Positions 1 to 7,748 are shown, counted from the stretch's first letter. The stretch is DNA of 26,928 nt from an uncultured Campylobacteraceae bacterium (GCA_913057765.1 CAJXPH010000009.1:1-26928); one strand, 5' to 3'. The notes: generated from the letters alone by a model not told the origin. A program made the numbers and translations.

Positions 1-7
1 GAGACAG
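1..7. other. Possible residual Tn5/Nextera mosaic-end bases at contig start
   Basis: The first seven bases, GAGACAG, equal the 3' end of the 19-bp Tn5 mosaic end used in Nextera libraries. Seven bases alone would be weak, but the other end of the window carries an unmistakable Nextera adapter, so these bases are probably not genomic. They do not disturb the reading frame of the partial gene that follows. Confidence 0.5.
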
Positions 8-604
8 GGATTTATTAATCTAAACAATCTTTTATCTCTTTCATATAAGAGAAATCTCGAAATTGCACAAAATCAAAATCCATTAACAAAACTTCCAGGA
101 AATAAACAAATTGATAACTTTATTAATAAAGTATTTAAAAAAGATATAGATTCACATATAGTTTATTTTGATTTTAATGATTTCAAACCTTTTAATGATC
201 ATTATGGATTTAGAAAAGGAGACCGAGCAATATTAATGTTTTCAGAAATACTACAAAAAAACATTTCTAATGAAAACTTTATTGCACACATTGGAGGAGA
301 TGACTTTTTTGTTGGATTCCAAAATAAAAAATTTGAGGATATCTATTCTTTGATTTATGAAACACAAAAAGAGTTCAAAAATAGTGTTTCAAGTTTATAC
401 TCAGAAGAAGACTTACAGAAACAATTTATTATCTCAAAAGATAGATTTGGAGTAAATAGAAAATTTGAACTTCTAAGTATAAGTGCTGCAATTATTGAGA
501 TTAAGAAAAATTGTGAAATAGAAACATTTAATTCTGCTTTAGGAAAAATCAAAAAACTATCTAAGGAAACACCCTTTCCTTTAGGGGTCTGCTGTATTCT
601 GTAA
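2..604 (+). CDS. GGDEF-domain protein, C-terminal part (5' truncated)
   Basis: The frame is open from base 2 with no start in the window, so about 200 C-terminal residues are visible; bases 2-7 may be adapter. A helical linker leads into NPLTKLPGN (from base 77), the typical entry to a GGDEF domain, then FDFNDFKPFNDHYGFRKGD and the active-site loop GGDDF (bases 293-307). GGDEF domains make cyclic di-GMP from two GTP. Here the usual Glu of the fourth position is Asp and the upstream RxxD inhibitory site is absent, so activity is uncertain and product inhibition unlikely. In this phylum such C-terminal domains often follow EAL and CBS domains, but that part is off the contig. An ATG at 236 lies inside the domain and is not a real start. 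The gene ends 59 bases before pstC; whether it belongs to phosphate signalling is inference. Confidence 0.85.
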   Translation, partial: RQGFINLNNLLSLSYKRNLEIAQNQNPLTKLPGNKQIDNFINKVFKKDIDSHIVYFDFNDFKPFNDHYGFRKGDRAILMFSEILQKNISNENFIAHIGGDDFFVGFQNKKFEDIYSLIYETQKEFKNSVSSLYSEEDLQKQFIISKDRFGVNRKFELLSISAAIIEIKKNCEIETFNSALGKIKKLSKETPFPLGVCCIL

Positions 605-632
605 CCATGATGTAACCTAAATTCTTTACAAT
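599..632 (+). promoter_or_regulatory. Pho-box-like direct repeat and -10 of the pst operon
   Basis: TGTAACC occurs at 600-606 and again at 611-617, separated by ATGA, giving an 11-bp period. Nine bases later comes TACAAT (627-632), a good -10. Aligned one base earlier (599-616), the first repeat CTGTAAC matches 5 of 7 positions of the E. coli Pho box unit CTGTCAT, and the distance to the -10 becomes 10 bp, as in PhoB-activated promoters. No -35 is seen. The element overlaps the stop codon of the GGDEF gene and lies just upstream of pstC. Binding by the PhoB-like regulator encoded at 4700-5374 is inferred. Confidence 0.6.
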
Positions 633-663
633 ATCAAAAATTAATAAAGAAAGGTACATTCCT

Positions 664-1593
664 TTGCATACATTTGAATCAAAAAACAAATCAACTGAAA
701 TAAAAGAAAAAGTAATTAAGATAGCGTTGATCACTGCAGCAACCATTTCTATTTTAACAACTTTTGGTATTTTATTTTCGATTCTGTTCGAAGCATTAGC
801 TTTTTTTGAATTAAGAAGCTTTTGGTATTTTTTAACAGGAACAGAATGGTCACCAGGTATTGTAGGAAGTAAATTTGGGGCTGTCCCAATTTTTGCTGGT
901 ACATTTATGATTACTCTTATTGCAATGGCAGTTGCAATACCAGTAGGTCTTGGAAGTGCCGTTTACATGAGTGAATATGCATCAAATAGAACTAGAGATT
1001 ATTTAAAACCTATATTAGAAGTTCTTGCAGGTATCCCAACAGTGGTTTATGGATTTTTCGCAGCAATTACAGTTGCACCACTTATTGTAAAAGGTGCAGA
1101 TCTTCTTGGATTAGAAGCTACTTTTAATTCAGCACTTGCTTCAGGAGTTGTAATGGGGATAATGATTATTCCTGTAATCTCATCTTTAAGTGATGATGTA
1201 ATTCGTGCAGTTCCAGACTCTCAGAGAAAAGCATCTTTAGGATTAGGTATGACACAGGGTGAAACTATTAGAGATATTGTTTTACCATCAGCTCTTCCCG
1301 GAATCATTTCAGCAACATTACTTGGTTTTTCAAAAGCAATTGGAGAAACAATGATTGTTGTAATGGCAGCAGGACTTAGGCCAAACCTTTCAATTAATCC
1401 ACTTGAAGATATGACAACAGTTACGGTTAGAATTGTTGATGCACTTGTTGGTGACCAAGCATTTAATTCACCAGAGACTCTTTCAGCTTTTGCATTAGGC
1501 TTAGCTCTATTTGCAGTTACATTAGTTTTAAATATTGTTTCATTAATGCTAATAAGAAAATTCAAAGAAAAATATAAAGTGAATACATTATGA
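664..1593 (+). CDS. pstC: Phosphate ABC transporter permease PstC
   Basis: One of the two inner-membrane permeases of the PstSCAB high-affinity phosphate importer, at 309 residues the usual length. An N-terminal membrane helix (about residues 19-45) is followed by the binding-protein-dependent permease core with 'GSKFGAVPIFAGT', 'GIPTVVYGFFA' and the EAA loop 'ASLGLGMTQGETIRDIVLP' that docks on PstB. The start is TTG, with AAAGG about 9 bases upstream; the first in-frame ATG is about 80 residues in, inside a membrane segment, so TTG is favoured. The stop overlaps the pstA start (ATGA). The family is clear. The usual pstS is not upstream: a GGDEF gene is there instead. Confidence 0.96.
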   Translation: MHTFESKNKSTEIKEKVIKIALITAATISILTTFGILFSILFEALAFFELRSFWYFLTGTEWSPGIVGSKFGAVPIFAGTFMITLIAMAVAIPVGLGSAVYMSEYASNRTRDYLKPILEVLAGIPTVVYGFFAAITVAPLIVKGADLLGLEATFNSALASGVVMGIMIIPVISSLSDDVIRAVPDSQRKASLGLGMTQGETIRDIVLPSALPGIISATLLGFSKAIGETMIVVMAAGLRPNLSINPLEDMTTVTVRIVDALVGDQAFNSPETLSAFALGLALFAVTLVLNIVSLMLIRKFKEKYKVNTL

Positions 1594-2765
1594 GTAAAAA
1601 AAATAAAAATAATCCGTTTTATGATCCTACATTAAATGCAAGACACAGAAGTTCAAAAAGATTTAAGACTTTTACATTATCTTCTTTAATCTTTTCAATT
1701 GCATTTTTAGCATTTTTCCTTTTTGATATTATTTCAAAAGGTGCTCCCGCTTTTGAGCAAGCTTATTTAAAAGTTCCAGTTACCTACAACGAAGAAACTA
1801 TAAAAAATAGTAGAACTGCTGTAGATAGAAAATATAGAAAGATTATCTCAAGAGCTTGGCTAAGAGGAATTCCTAGACTAGTAGAAGCAAACCCTGAACT
1901 TATGGGAAAGACAATTAATACATGGGTTTTAGCTGATGATCAAGTTGATCAATATGTTAAAGGTCACTACTATAAACTGAAGAAGAAAGATAGAGCTTTA
2001 GTAGATGAAATGAAAGCATCTAATACTGTTGAATTAAAATTTAATAAAATCTTTTTTACAAATGGTGATTCAAAAATTCCTGAATTTGCAGGTTTAAAGT
2101 CTGCAGTAGTAGGTTCTATATTAACACTACTTATCACAATGGCATTTGCTTTTCCAATTGGAGTTATGACAGCAATTTATCTTGAAGAATTTGCAGAAGA
2201 TAATAAGTTTACTCAAATTATTGAAGTAAATATAAATAATCTTGCAGCTATTCCATCAATTTTATTTGGTCTTTTAGGTCTTGCAATATTTATCAACCTT
2301 TTTGGACTCCCTAGATCTTCACCTATGGTTGGGGGATTAACATTAGCACTTATGACTTTACCAATTATCATTGTAAGTTCACGAGCTGCATTAAGAGCTG
2401 TTCCTGATTCTATTAGACAAGCAGGATATGGATTGGGACTTACAAAAATTGAAGTTACACGTGATCACGTTTTACCTTTAGCTTTTCCAGGAATATTAAC
2501 TGGTTCAATTATTGGATTAGCACAAGCGATGGGAGAAACAGCTCCTTTAATTATTATTGGAATGATTGCATTTATTCCCGATGCTCCAGGTTCAGTTATG
2601 GATGCAGCAACAGTTATGCCTGCCCAACTATTTACTTGGGCTGGTATGCCAGAGAGAATGTATATCGAAAAAACAGCTGCGGGAATTATGGTGTTATTAA
2701 CAATATTAATTTCACTAAACGCATTTGCAATTTATCTTAGAAAAAAATTTGAAGTAAAATGGTAA
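1590..2765 (+). CDS. pstA: Phosphate ABC transporter permease PstA, long form
   Basis: Second permease subunit of the Pst phosphate importer. At 391 residues it is about 95 longer than E. coli PstA. After a first membrane helix (about residues 27-48) there is a hydrophilic, lysine-rich region (about 51-165), probably periplasmic, before the permease core beginning 'GLKSAVVGSILTLLITMAF'. The EAA loop 'AGYGLGLTKIEVTRDHVLP' and the helix 'GLAQAMGETAPLIIIG' are typical of PstA. Such an N-terminal extension is known in PstA of several proteobacteria; its role is unknown to me. The ATG overlaps the pstC stop by four bases, and pstB follows after 11 bases with its own AAGGA site. Confidence 0.95.
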   Translation: MSKKNKNNPFYDPTLNARHRSSKRFKTFTLSSLIFSIAFLAFFLFDIISKGAPAFEQAYLKVPVTYNEETIKNSRTAVDRKYRKIISRAWLRGIPRLVEANPELMGKTINTWVLADDQVDQYVKGHYYKLKKKDRALVDEMKASNTVELKFNKIFFTNGDSKIPEFAGLKSAVVGSILTLLITMAFAFPIGVMTAIYLEEFAEDNKFTQIIEVNINNLAAIPSILFGLLGLAIFINLFGLPRSSPMVGGLTLALMTLPIIIVSSRAALRAVPDSIRQAGYGLGLTKIEVTRDHVLPLAFPGILTGSIIGLAQAMGETAPLIIIGMIAFIPDAPGSVMDAATVMPAQLFTWAGMPERMYIEKTAAGIMVLLTILISLNAFAIYLRKKFEVKW

Positions 2766-2776
2766 GGATTTAAAAG

Positions 2777-3553
2777 ATGTCAAAAGAGAATAAAAATACA
2801 ATTAAAGTAGATGTAAAAGAATTAAATCTTTGGTATGGAGAGAACCATGCAGTTCACAATATTTCTGTACCACTTTATGAAAATAAAATTACTGCTTTAA
2901 TTGGACCTTCAGGATGTGGTAAATCTACATTTTTAAGATGTCTAAATAGAATGAATGACTTAATCTCTATCGTAAAAATTGATGGTTCAGTTGTAATTGA
3001 CAAGAAAAATATCTATGATAAAGATGTTGATGAAGTAAGTGTTAGAAAAAGAGTAGGTATGGTATTTCAACAACCAAATCCTTTTCCTAAATCAATCTAT
3101 GACAATGTTGCATATGCACCATTAAAACATAGTATTGTAAAAAAAGGTAAAGCATGTGATGAATTAGTTGAAAAATCTTTAAGAGATGCTGGTCTTTGGG
3201 AAGAAGTTAAGAATAAACTAAATGATCCAGGGACGTCACTTTCAGGTGGACAACAACAAAGACTATGTATTGCAAGAACAATTGCAGTAAAACCTGAAGT
3301 TATCTTAATGGATGAGCCAACATCAGCACTTGACCCAATTTCAACTGAAAAAATTGAAGCTCTTATGTTAGAACTTAAAAAGAAATATACGATTATTATA
3401 GTTACTCATAATATGCAACAAGCAGCAAGAATTGCAGACTATACAGCATTTTTCCACCTTGGAAAAATGATTGAATATGATGAAACAGAGACTATCTTTG
3501 TTAATCCATCAAATAAAAAAACAGAAGATTATATTACAGGAAGGTTCGGATAA
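2777..3553 (+). CDS. pstB: Phosphate ABC transporter ATP-binding protein PstB
   Basis: Cytoplasmic ATPase that powers PstCA, 258 residues, the family length. Visible motifs are Walker A GPSGCGKST (residues 43-51), Q-loop 'MVFQQPNPFPKSIYDNVAY' (characteristic of PstB), ABC signature LSGGQQQR, Walker B VILMDEPTSALDP and the H-loop 'IIIVTHNMQQAARIAD'. It ends with the family-typical 'TEDYITGRFG'. AAGGA stands ahead of the ATG. The last base of its stop codon is the first base of the phoU start, so the two are translationally coupled. Certainty is very high. Confidence 0.98.
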   Translation: MSKENKNTIKVDVKELNLWYGENHAVHNISVPLYENKITALIGPSGCGKSTFLRCLNRMNDLISIVKIDGSVVIDKKNIYDKDVDEVSVRKRVGMVFQQPNPFPKSIYDNVAYAPLKHSIVKKGKACDELVEKSLRDAGLWEEVKNKLNDPGTSLSGGQQQRLCIARTIAVKPEVILMDEPTSALDPISTEKIEALMLELKKKYTIIIVTHNMQQAARIADYTAFFHLGKMIEYDETETIFVNPSNKKTEDYITGRFG

Positions 3554-4221
3554 TGTTAAAACCATATCAAGAAAAAATAGAAACAATCAAAAATGAAATT
3601 TTTGAAATGGGAGAGATAGTTACTTATGCAAATAAAGTATCTCTTTCAGCTTTAAAAGAAAATGACTTGTCAATGTTAAAAGATATTAGTTTATCAATTA
3701 AAAAAATTGCTATTAAATCAAATGAAATTGATAATTTAATAGTTAAAACTTTAGCATTGTATTCTCCTGAAGCTAGAGATTTAAGAGAAATGGTTTCATT
3801 TTTAAAAATTACAAATGAAATAACAAGAGCAAGTACCTATTCAAAAACATTCATCAAGACTTTTAAAAAGTCTTTCACTGATGATTTAGATAAACATACT
3901 ATATTAGAATACGCTATTCCTTTATTAAAATCAGCAAACTTAGCTCTTCAAACATCATTAGATATGATAAAAGAAACTGATGATAAAATCATAGAAGAGA
4001 TGTTTAACAAAGTTTCTGTTGAAGATAGTAAAACTGATGATTTATATTCAATGGTTGAAAAAAATATACTTAAACTTATTACAAAAAATATTGAACTTTC
4101 AAAAGACTATTTTGAAGTACTAAGTAGCCTAAGAAAATTAGAAAAAATATCAGGTCGAGCATCTTCAATTGCAAACCTTTTGGTATTTGCTGAAGTCGGT
4201 GGGGAGATTGAACAAGCATAA
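3553..4221 (+). CDS. phoU: Phosphate signalling protein PhoU
   Basis: PhoU is a cytoplasmic, all-helical protein that links the Pst transporter to the PhoR-type kinase and represses the regulon when phosphate is plentiful. The 222-residue sequence is almost entirely amphipathic helix in two PhoU-type three-helix repeats, each carrying a variant of the metal-binding pattern (for example 'KSNEIDNLIVKTLALYSPEARDLREMV' region, near residues 54-80, and 'EDSKTDDLYSMVEKNILKLI' near 155-175). Position directly after pstB, with a one-base overlap, supports the call. Divergence from E. coli PhoU is considerable, as is usual in this phylum, so the identity rests on pattern and context together. Confidence 0.88.
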   Translation: MLKPYQEKIETIKNEIFEMGEIVTYANKVSLSALKENDLSMLKDISLSIKKIAIKSNEIDNLIVKTLALYSPEARDLREMVSFLKITNEITRASTYSKTFIKTFKKSFTDDLDKHTILEYAIPLLKSANLALQTSLDMIKETDDKIIEEMFNKVSVEDSKTDDLYSMVEKNILKLITKNIELSKDYFEVLSSLRKLEKISGRASSIANLLVFAEVGGEIEQA

Positions 4222-4245
4222 TTCACATTATGTTATAATTTTTTT
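4217..4245 (+). promoter_or_regulatory. Internal promoter before the PsiE-like gene, probably leaderless, with a palindrome
   Basis: An extended -10, TGTTATAAT (4231-4239), lies six bases before the ATG at 4246, filled only by T residues, and there is no Shine-Dalgarno. Transcription would be expected to begin at or next to the start codon. Immediately upstream CATAAT-TCAC-ATTATG (4217-4232) is a perfect 6-bp inverted repeat overlapping the phoU stop codon, where a regulator could bind. Confidence 0.5.
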
Positions 4246-4710
4246 ATGAAAAGAGCATTAACAAATATACGAAAATACTTTAGATCAAACTATGAGGTAC
4301 TTGCAGCAGTTGTAATATTCACTATTGTAATGGTTGCAGGTTTTGAATTTAGTAAAACAATTGTTTTACTTCTTGAATTTATTGTAGTAATGGAAGTTGT
4401 GAAAATGATTTCAGACTTCATAAAAAAAGAGAAATTAAGACTTAGATTTGTAATAGATATTTTTATTATATTTTTGATTAGAGATGTAATTATTTATGCC
4501 TCTCATACAAATAAAGATTATTTTACAATTCTATTCTTACTTTTTGTAATCTTTGTTTTCTTTATTTTTAGAATCCTTTCTATTAAATACTCTCCTGGAG
4601 TTATTAAAATATCGAAAGATACAGTAATTGAATATGAAGATGATAGGAAAAGTGAAAAAATATCAGATAAAAAAAAAGATATAGAAAAGAAGTTGAGAAA
4701 TGAACAATAA
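4246..4710 (+). CDS. PsiE-like (phosphate-starvation-inducible) membrane protein
   Basis: A 154-residue inner-membrane protein with four predicted helices (about 18-36, 38-55, 67-86, 92-112) and a charged, lysine-rich cytoplasmic tail. The layout and the 'FRSNYEVLAAVVIFTIVM' start, 'EFIVVMEVVKMI' and 'IRDVIIYA' segments fit the PsiE family, named for the E. coli phosphate-starvation gene; the molecular function is not established. Position between phoU and the two-component genes supports the assignment. There is no Shine-Dalgarno: six T residues precede the ATG and an extended -10 stands before them. The 3' end overlaps the response-regulator gene by 11 bases. Confidence 0.72.
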   Translation: MKRALTNIRKYFRSNYEVLAAVVIFTIVMVAGFEFSKTIVLLLEFIVVMEVVKMISDFIKKEKLRLRFVIDIFIIFLIRDVIIYASHTNKDYFTILFLLFVIFVFFIFRILSIKYSPGVIKISKDTVIEYEDDRKSEKISDKKKDIEKKLRNEQ

Positions 4711-5374
4711 ACTAATTTTAATTGTTGAAGATGAAGAAGATATATTAGAACTTTTAGAATATACTCTTCAAAAAGAAGGTTATGAAACAATTGGATTCTT
4801 AAATGTTAATCAAAAACTTGAAAAAGTTTTTGATGAAGAAAATATTGACCTTATTTTAATGGATAGAAATCTCCCAGGAATTGATGGAACAACTTTTATT
4901 AAAAAGGTAAAAGAAAAGGGATATAACTCTCCTGTGATTTATTTAACAGCAAAAGATAAAGATGAAGATATTTTAGAAGGTTTTGATTCACATGCTGATG
5001 ACTATATAACAAAACCATTTAATATAAAAGAGATGCTTGCACGAATAAAAGCTGTTATAAAAAGAGCATCAAAAGATGTTGATATTCTAAAAGTAAAAGA
5101 TATTACATACAAATCATCAAACAAAAAATTTTACATAGATTCACAAGAAGTAGAATTAACACATTTAGAACATGATTTATTTTTAGAATTTCTAAAAAAT
5201 AAGGATATTTTAATGACAAGAGAACATCTTCTTGAAACAGTATGGGATGATTCTTTTGACAAAAAATTAAAAACTGTAAACGTTGCTATAAAAAGATTAA
5301 AAGCAAAAGTTGACCCAGATAATACAAAAGAATATATTAAATCTATAAGAGGAGAAGGTTACATATTTTGCTAA
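4700..5374 (+). CDS. OmpR/PhoB-family response regulator of the phosphate block
   Basis: A 224-residue DNA-binding response regulator. The receiver domain (about 1-118) has the acidic pocket 'VEDEED', phospho-acceptor Asp55 in 'LILMDRNLPGIDG', Thr83 and Lys105 ('TKPF'). The C-terminal winged helix (about 128-224) has 'ELTHLEHDLFLEFL', 'VWDDSFDKKLKTVNVAIKRLKAKV' and ends 'SIRGEGYIFC', all typical of OmpR/PhoB proteins. It overlaps the PsiE-like gene by 11 bases and the kinase gene by seven. Placement after pst-phoU makes it the probable PhoB counterpart (PhosR in Campylobacter), likely binding the repeats at 599-617; this is inference from position. Confidence 0.9.
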   Translation: MNNKLILIVEDEEDILELLEYTLQKEGYETIGFLNVNQKLEKVFDEENIDLILMDRNLPGIDGTTFIKKVKEKGYNSPVIYLTAKDKDEDILEGFDSHADDYITKPFNIKEMLARIKAVIKRASKDVDILKVKDITYKSSNKKFYIDSQEVELTHLEHDLFLEFLKNKDILMTREHLLETVWDDSFDKKLKTVNVAIKRLKAKVDPDNTKEYIKSIRGEGYIFC

Positions 5375-6744
5375 AACTACATCAACTTTTTTTTAGAACT
5401 TTCTCAAGTATATTTTTTTTAATTCTACTAGTATTGAGTGCAACAACTTATTATTGGTCAAAAAATATATATCTTAATCAAGTTGAAAAAAATCTATCTC
5501 AAAATATTGATTCTCTTTCTATATCCTTTACTTCATTTTCAAATATTGACTACATAATTAAAACCTTTAAAGCAAAAACTGCATTAAGAATTACAATAAT
5601 TGATGAAGATGGTGTTGTTATTGCGGATAGTGATAAAAATAAAAATCAAATGGAAAATCATGCGAACAGATATGAAATTATTCATGCAAAATATGAAGGT
5701 TATGGAAAAACGATTAGATTTTCTAACACATTACAAGAGGAACTTCTTTACGTAGCTAAAAAAATTGTAATTGATGACGACATTTATTATATTAGACTTG
5801 CAGATTATACTGCAAAAATTAAAGACAACTTTACAAGGCTAGCGTATCAAATTGTTGGTTTTATTGCAATATTTATGATTATGGCATTTACTGCAACATA
5901 TTTCCTTAGTATTAAAATAAAAAATGAAACAAATTCTATATTAAATTATCTAATTGAATTAAGTAATAAAAAACCAAAATATGAACTCTATTCTGACTTT
6001 TCTGAAGAATTTAATAAAATTACACGTCTTTTAAATAAAGTATCAGAAAGACTTTCAAAAAGAGATAGACAAAAAGCTAAACAAACTGCTAAACTAAAAC
6101 TTGCTAATCGACAAAAAGATGAAATAATTTCCGCAATTTCACATGAATTTAAAAATCCAATTGCAATTATCTCAGGATATGCTGAAACTATTTTAAATGA
6201 TAAAGATTTACCAGAACCAATGAAAGAGAAATTTCTAAAAAAGATTTATTCTAATGGTAATAAGATGTCAGATATTATTGACAAATTAAGACTAACACTT
6301 AAATTAGAAGAAGGTAAACAGCAAATCATTACTGCCCCTTGTTCTATAAAAGAAATATCTGAAGATATAATTTCTGATTTAAAAGAAAGATATAAAAATA
6401 GAGAAATTCATTTAGAAGGTGATGATATAAATTTAAAAATTGATCAAACACTTTTTTCTATGGCCTTAGGAAATCTAATTGAAAATGCTCTTAAATATTC
6501 AGAAGATGATGTTATCGTTAAACTTAGCCAAAAATCCATATCTATTCATGATAAAGGGATAGGAATAGATGAAAGTGATTTAAAAAAGATAAATCAAAAA
6601 TTTTATAGAGTTTCTCAAAATGGTTGGAATAATTCTTTAGGATTGGGTCTTTTCATAGTTTATTCAATACTTAATTTACATGATTTTGAACTAGAAATAA
6701 TTAGTGAAATTGATAAAGGTTCTGAATTTATCATAAAATATTAA
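5368..6744 (+). CDS. PhoR-like membrane sensor histidine kinase
   Basis: A 458-residue kinase expected to phosphorylate the upstream regulator. Helix 1 (about 10-30) and helix 2 (about 160-181) enclose a periplasmic region of about 130 residues with a PAS-like feel ('LRITIIDEDGVVIADS'). The dimerisation/phosphotransfer domain carries His259 in 'SHEFKNPIAIISGYAE', followed by N-box 'ALGNLIENALKYS', G1 'IHDKGIGID' and G2 'GLGLGLFIVYSI'. Translation starts with TTG, overlapping the regulator stop by seven bases, with GGAGAAGG upstream; the first in-frame ATG is deep inside the sensor region. Unlike E. coli PhoR it has a real periplasmic domain, as in the Campylobacter PhosS type, so it may sense something directly. 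Confidence 0.9.
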   Translation: MLKLHQLFFRTFSSIFFLILLVLSATTYYWSKNIYLNQVEKNLSQNIDSLSISFTSFSNIDYIIKTFKAKTALRITIIDEDGVVIADSDKNKNQMENHANRYEIIHAKYEGYGKTIRFSNTLQEELLYVAKKIVIDDDIYYIRLADYTAKIKDNFTRLAYQIVGFIAIFMIMAFTATYFLSIKIKNETNSILNYLIELSNKKPKYELYSDFSEEFNKITRLLNKVSERLSKRDRQKAKQTAKLKLANRQKDEIISAISHEFKNPIAIISGYAETILNDKDLPEPMKEKFLKKIYSNGNKMSDIIDKLRLTLKLEEGKQQIITAPCSIKEISEDIISDLKERYKNREIHLEGDDINLKIDQTLFSMALGNLIENALKYSEDDVIVKLSQKSISIHDKGIGIDESDLKKINQKFYRVSQNGWNNSLGLGLFIVYSILNLHDFELEIISEIDKGSEFIIKY

Positions 6745-6754
6745 ATCCTACTTA

Positions 6755-6789
6755 ATTTAAGGTTTATTTAAGTGCTACTACACTATTAT
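6755..6789 (+). promoter_or_regulatory. Probable rplM promoter region with ATTTAAG direct repeat
   Basis: Between the kinase and rplM, ATTTAAG occurs at 6755-6761 and 6766-6772 (7-bp repeats, 4-bp spacer), followed by TACACT (6779-6784) or TATTAT (6784-6789) as possible -10 elements. The ribosomal operon needs its own promoter here. The repeat is AT-rich and could be chance. Confidence 0.3.
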
Positions 6790-6820
6790 TCCACCTCATT
6801 AACAAAATCGGAGAAAATAA

Positions 6821-7240
6821 ATGAAATTTACTCAAATGGCAAAAGCTATCGAAGTTCAAAAAGATTGGATTATAATTGATGCGACTGACAAAATTTTCGG
6901 TAGAATTATTACTGAAGTTGCAACAATTTTAAGAGGTAAACATAAACCTTCTTTCACTCCTCACGTAGATTGTGGAGATAACGTAATTATTATTAACGCT
7001 TCTAAAGCTAGATTTTCTGGTGCAAAATTAGAAGATAAAAATTACTATACACACTCAGGTTATTTTGGTAGTACTAAAACTCACAAAATGTCTGATATGC
7101 TAGATAATAACCCTGAAAAGTTATTCAAATTAGCTACTAGAGGTATGCTTCCAAAAACTAAACTTGGAAAAGTAATGTTAAAAAAATTAAAAGTATACGC
7201 AGGTTCTGAACACCCACACTCTGCGCAAATTAAAGGATAA
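6821..7240 (+). CDS. rplM: 50S ribosomal protein L13
   Basis: Large-subunit ribosomal protein L13, 139 residues, the expected length. Family landmarks are the N-terminal 'WIIIDATDKIFGRI', 'ILRGKHKPSFTPHVDCGD', 'YYTHSGYFG' and the C-terminal 'RGMLPKTKLGKVMLKKLKVYAG' followed by 'HPHSAQ'. GGAGA precedes the ATG at good spacing. rpsI follows after five bases, the conserved bacterial L13-S9 pair, ending in a strong terminator. Confidence 0.98.
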   Translation: MKFTQMAKAIEVQKDWIIIDATDKIFGRIITEVATILRGKHKPSFTPHVDCGDNVIIINASKARFSGAKLEDKNYYTHSGYFGSTKTHKMSDMLDNNPEKLFKLATRGMLPKTKLGKVMLKKLKVYAGSEHPHSAQIKG

Positions 7241-7245
7241 GACTA

Positions 7246-7635
7246 ATGGCAAAATTATATGCAACTGGTAGAAGAAAATCTTCTATTGCAAAAGTATGGT
7301 TAGAGAACGGAACTGGTCAACTTACAATTAATGGTCAATCTTTAGATGCATGGTTAGGTGGACACGAAGCTATTAAAAAAAGAGTTTTACAACCATTAGA
7401 AGTATGTAAACAAGAAACTTCTGTAAACATTGTTGTTCAAACTTTAGGTGGAGGTTATTCTGCACAAGCTGACGCTGTTAGACATGGTATTTCTAGAGCT
7501 TTAGTTGCTTATGATGAGCAATTCAGAGCTGTTTTAAAGCCTTATGGTTTATTAACAAGAGATGCTAGATCAGTTGAGAGAAAAAAATACGGAAGAAAAA
7601 AAGCAAGAAAATCAGTTCAATTTTCAAAAAGATAA
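7246..7635 (+). CDS. rpsI: 30S ribosomal protein S9
   Basis: Small-subunit ribosomal protein S9, 129 residues. It shows 'YATGRRKSSIAKVWL', 'GGGYSAQADAVRHGISRAL' and the conserved basic tail 'YGRKKARKSVQFSKR', whose terminal Lys-Arg reaches the ribosomal P site. AAAGGA lies ahead of the ATG, overlapping the end of rplM. Co-transcribed with rplM; nothing unusual. Confidence 0.98.
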   Translation: MAKLYATGRRKSSIAKVWLENGTGQLTINGQSLDAWLGGHEAIKKRVLQPLEVCKQETSVNIVVQTLGGGYSAQADAVRHGISRALVAYDEQFRAVLKPYGLLTRDARSVERKKYGRKKARKSVQFSKR

Positions 7636-7673
7636 TTGGCATTTTCAAAAGTTTTTACTTTTACAATTTTTAC

Positions 7674-7703
7674 AAAGGAGCGACGAAAGTTGCTCCTTTT
7701 TTT
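7674..7703 (+). terminator. Intrinsic terminator of rplM-rpsI
   Basis: An 11-bp stem AAAGGAGCGAC / GTTGCTCCTTT (7674-7684 with 7689-7699; one G-U pair) closed by a GAAA tetraloop runs directly into a T tract to 7703. It lies 38 bases after the rpsI stop. Confidence 0.93.
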
Positions 7704-7748
7704 ATGTCTTTTACAAACTATTCATTAAAAAGACTATAGAATACCTCC

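Noticed and set aside
236..604. A separate 122-residue gene starting at the ATG at 236
   Set aside because: It starts inside a GGDEF domain whose conserved N-terminal half is open in the same frame from the contig start.
1221..1565. Antisense open frames over pstC, nifJ, tctA and other genes
   Set aside because: They lie fully opposite clear conserved genes, lack ribosome sites and show no recognisable motifs.
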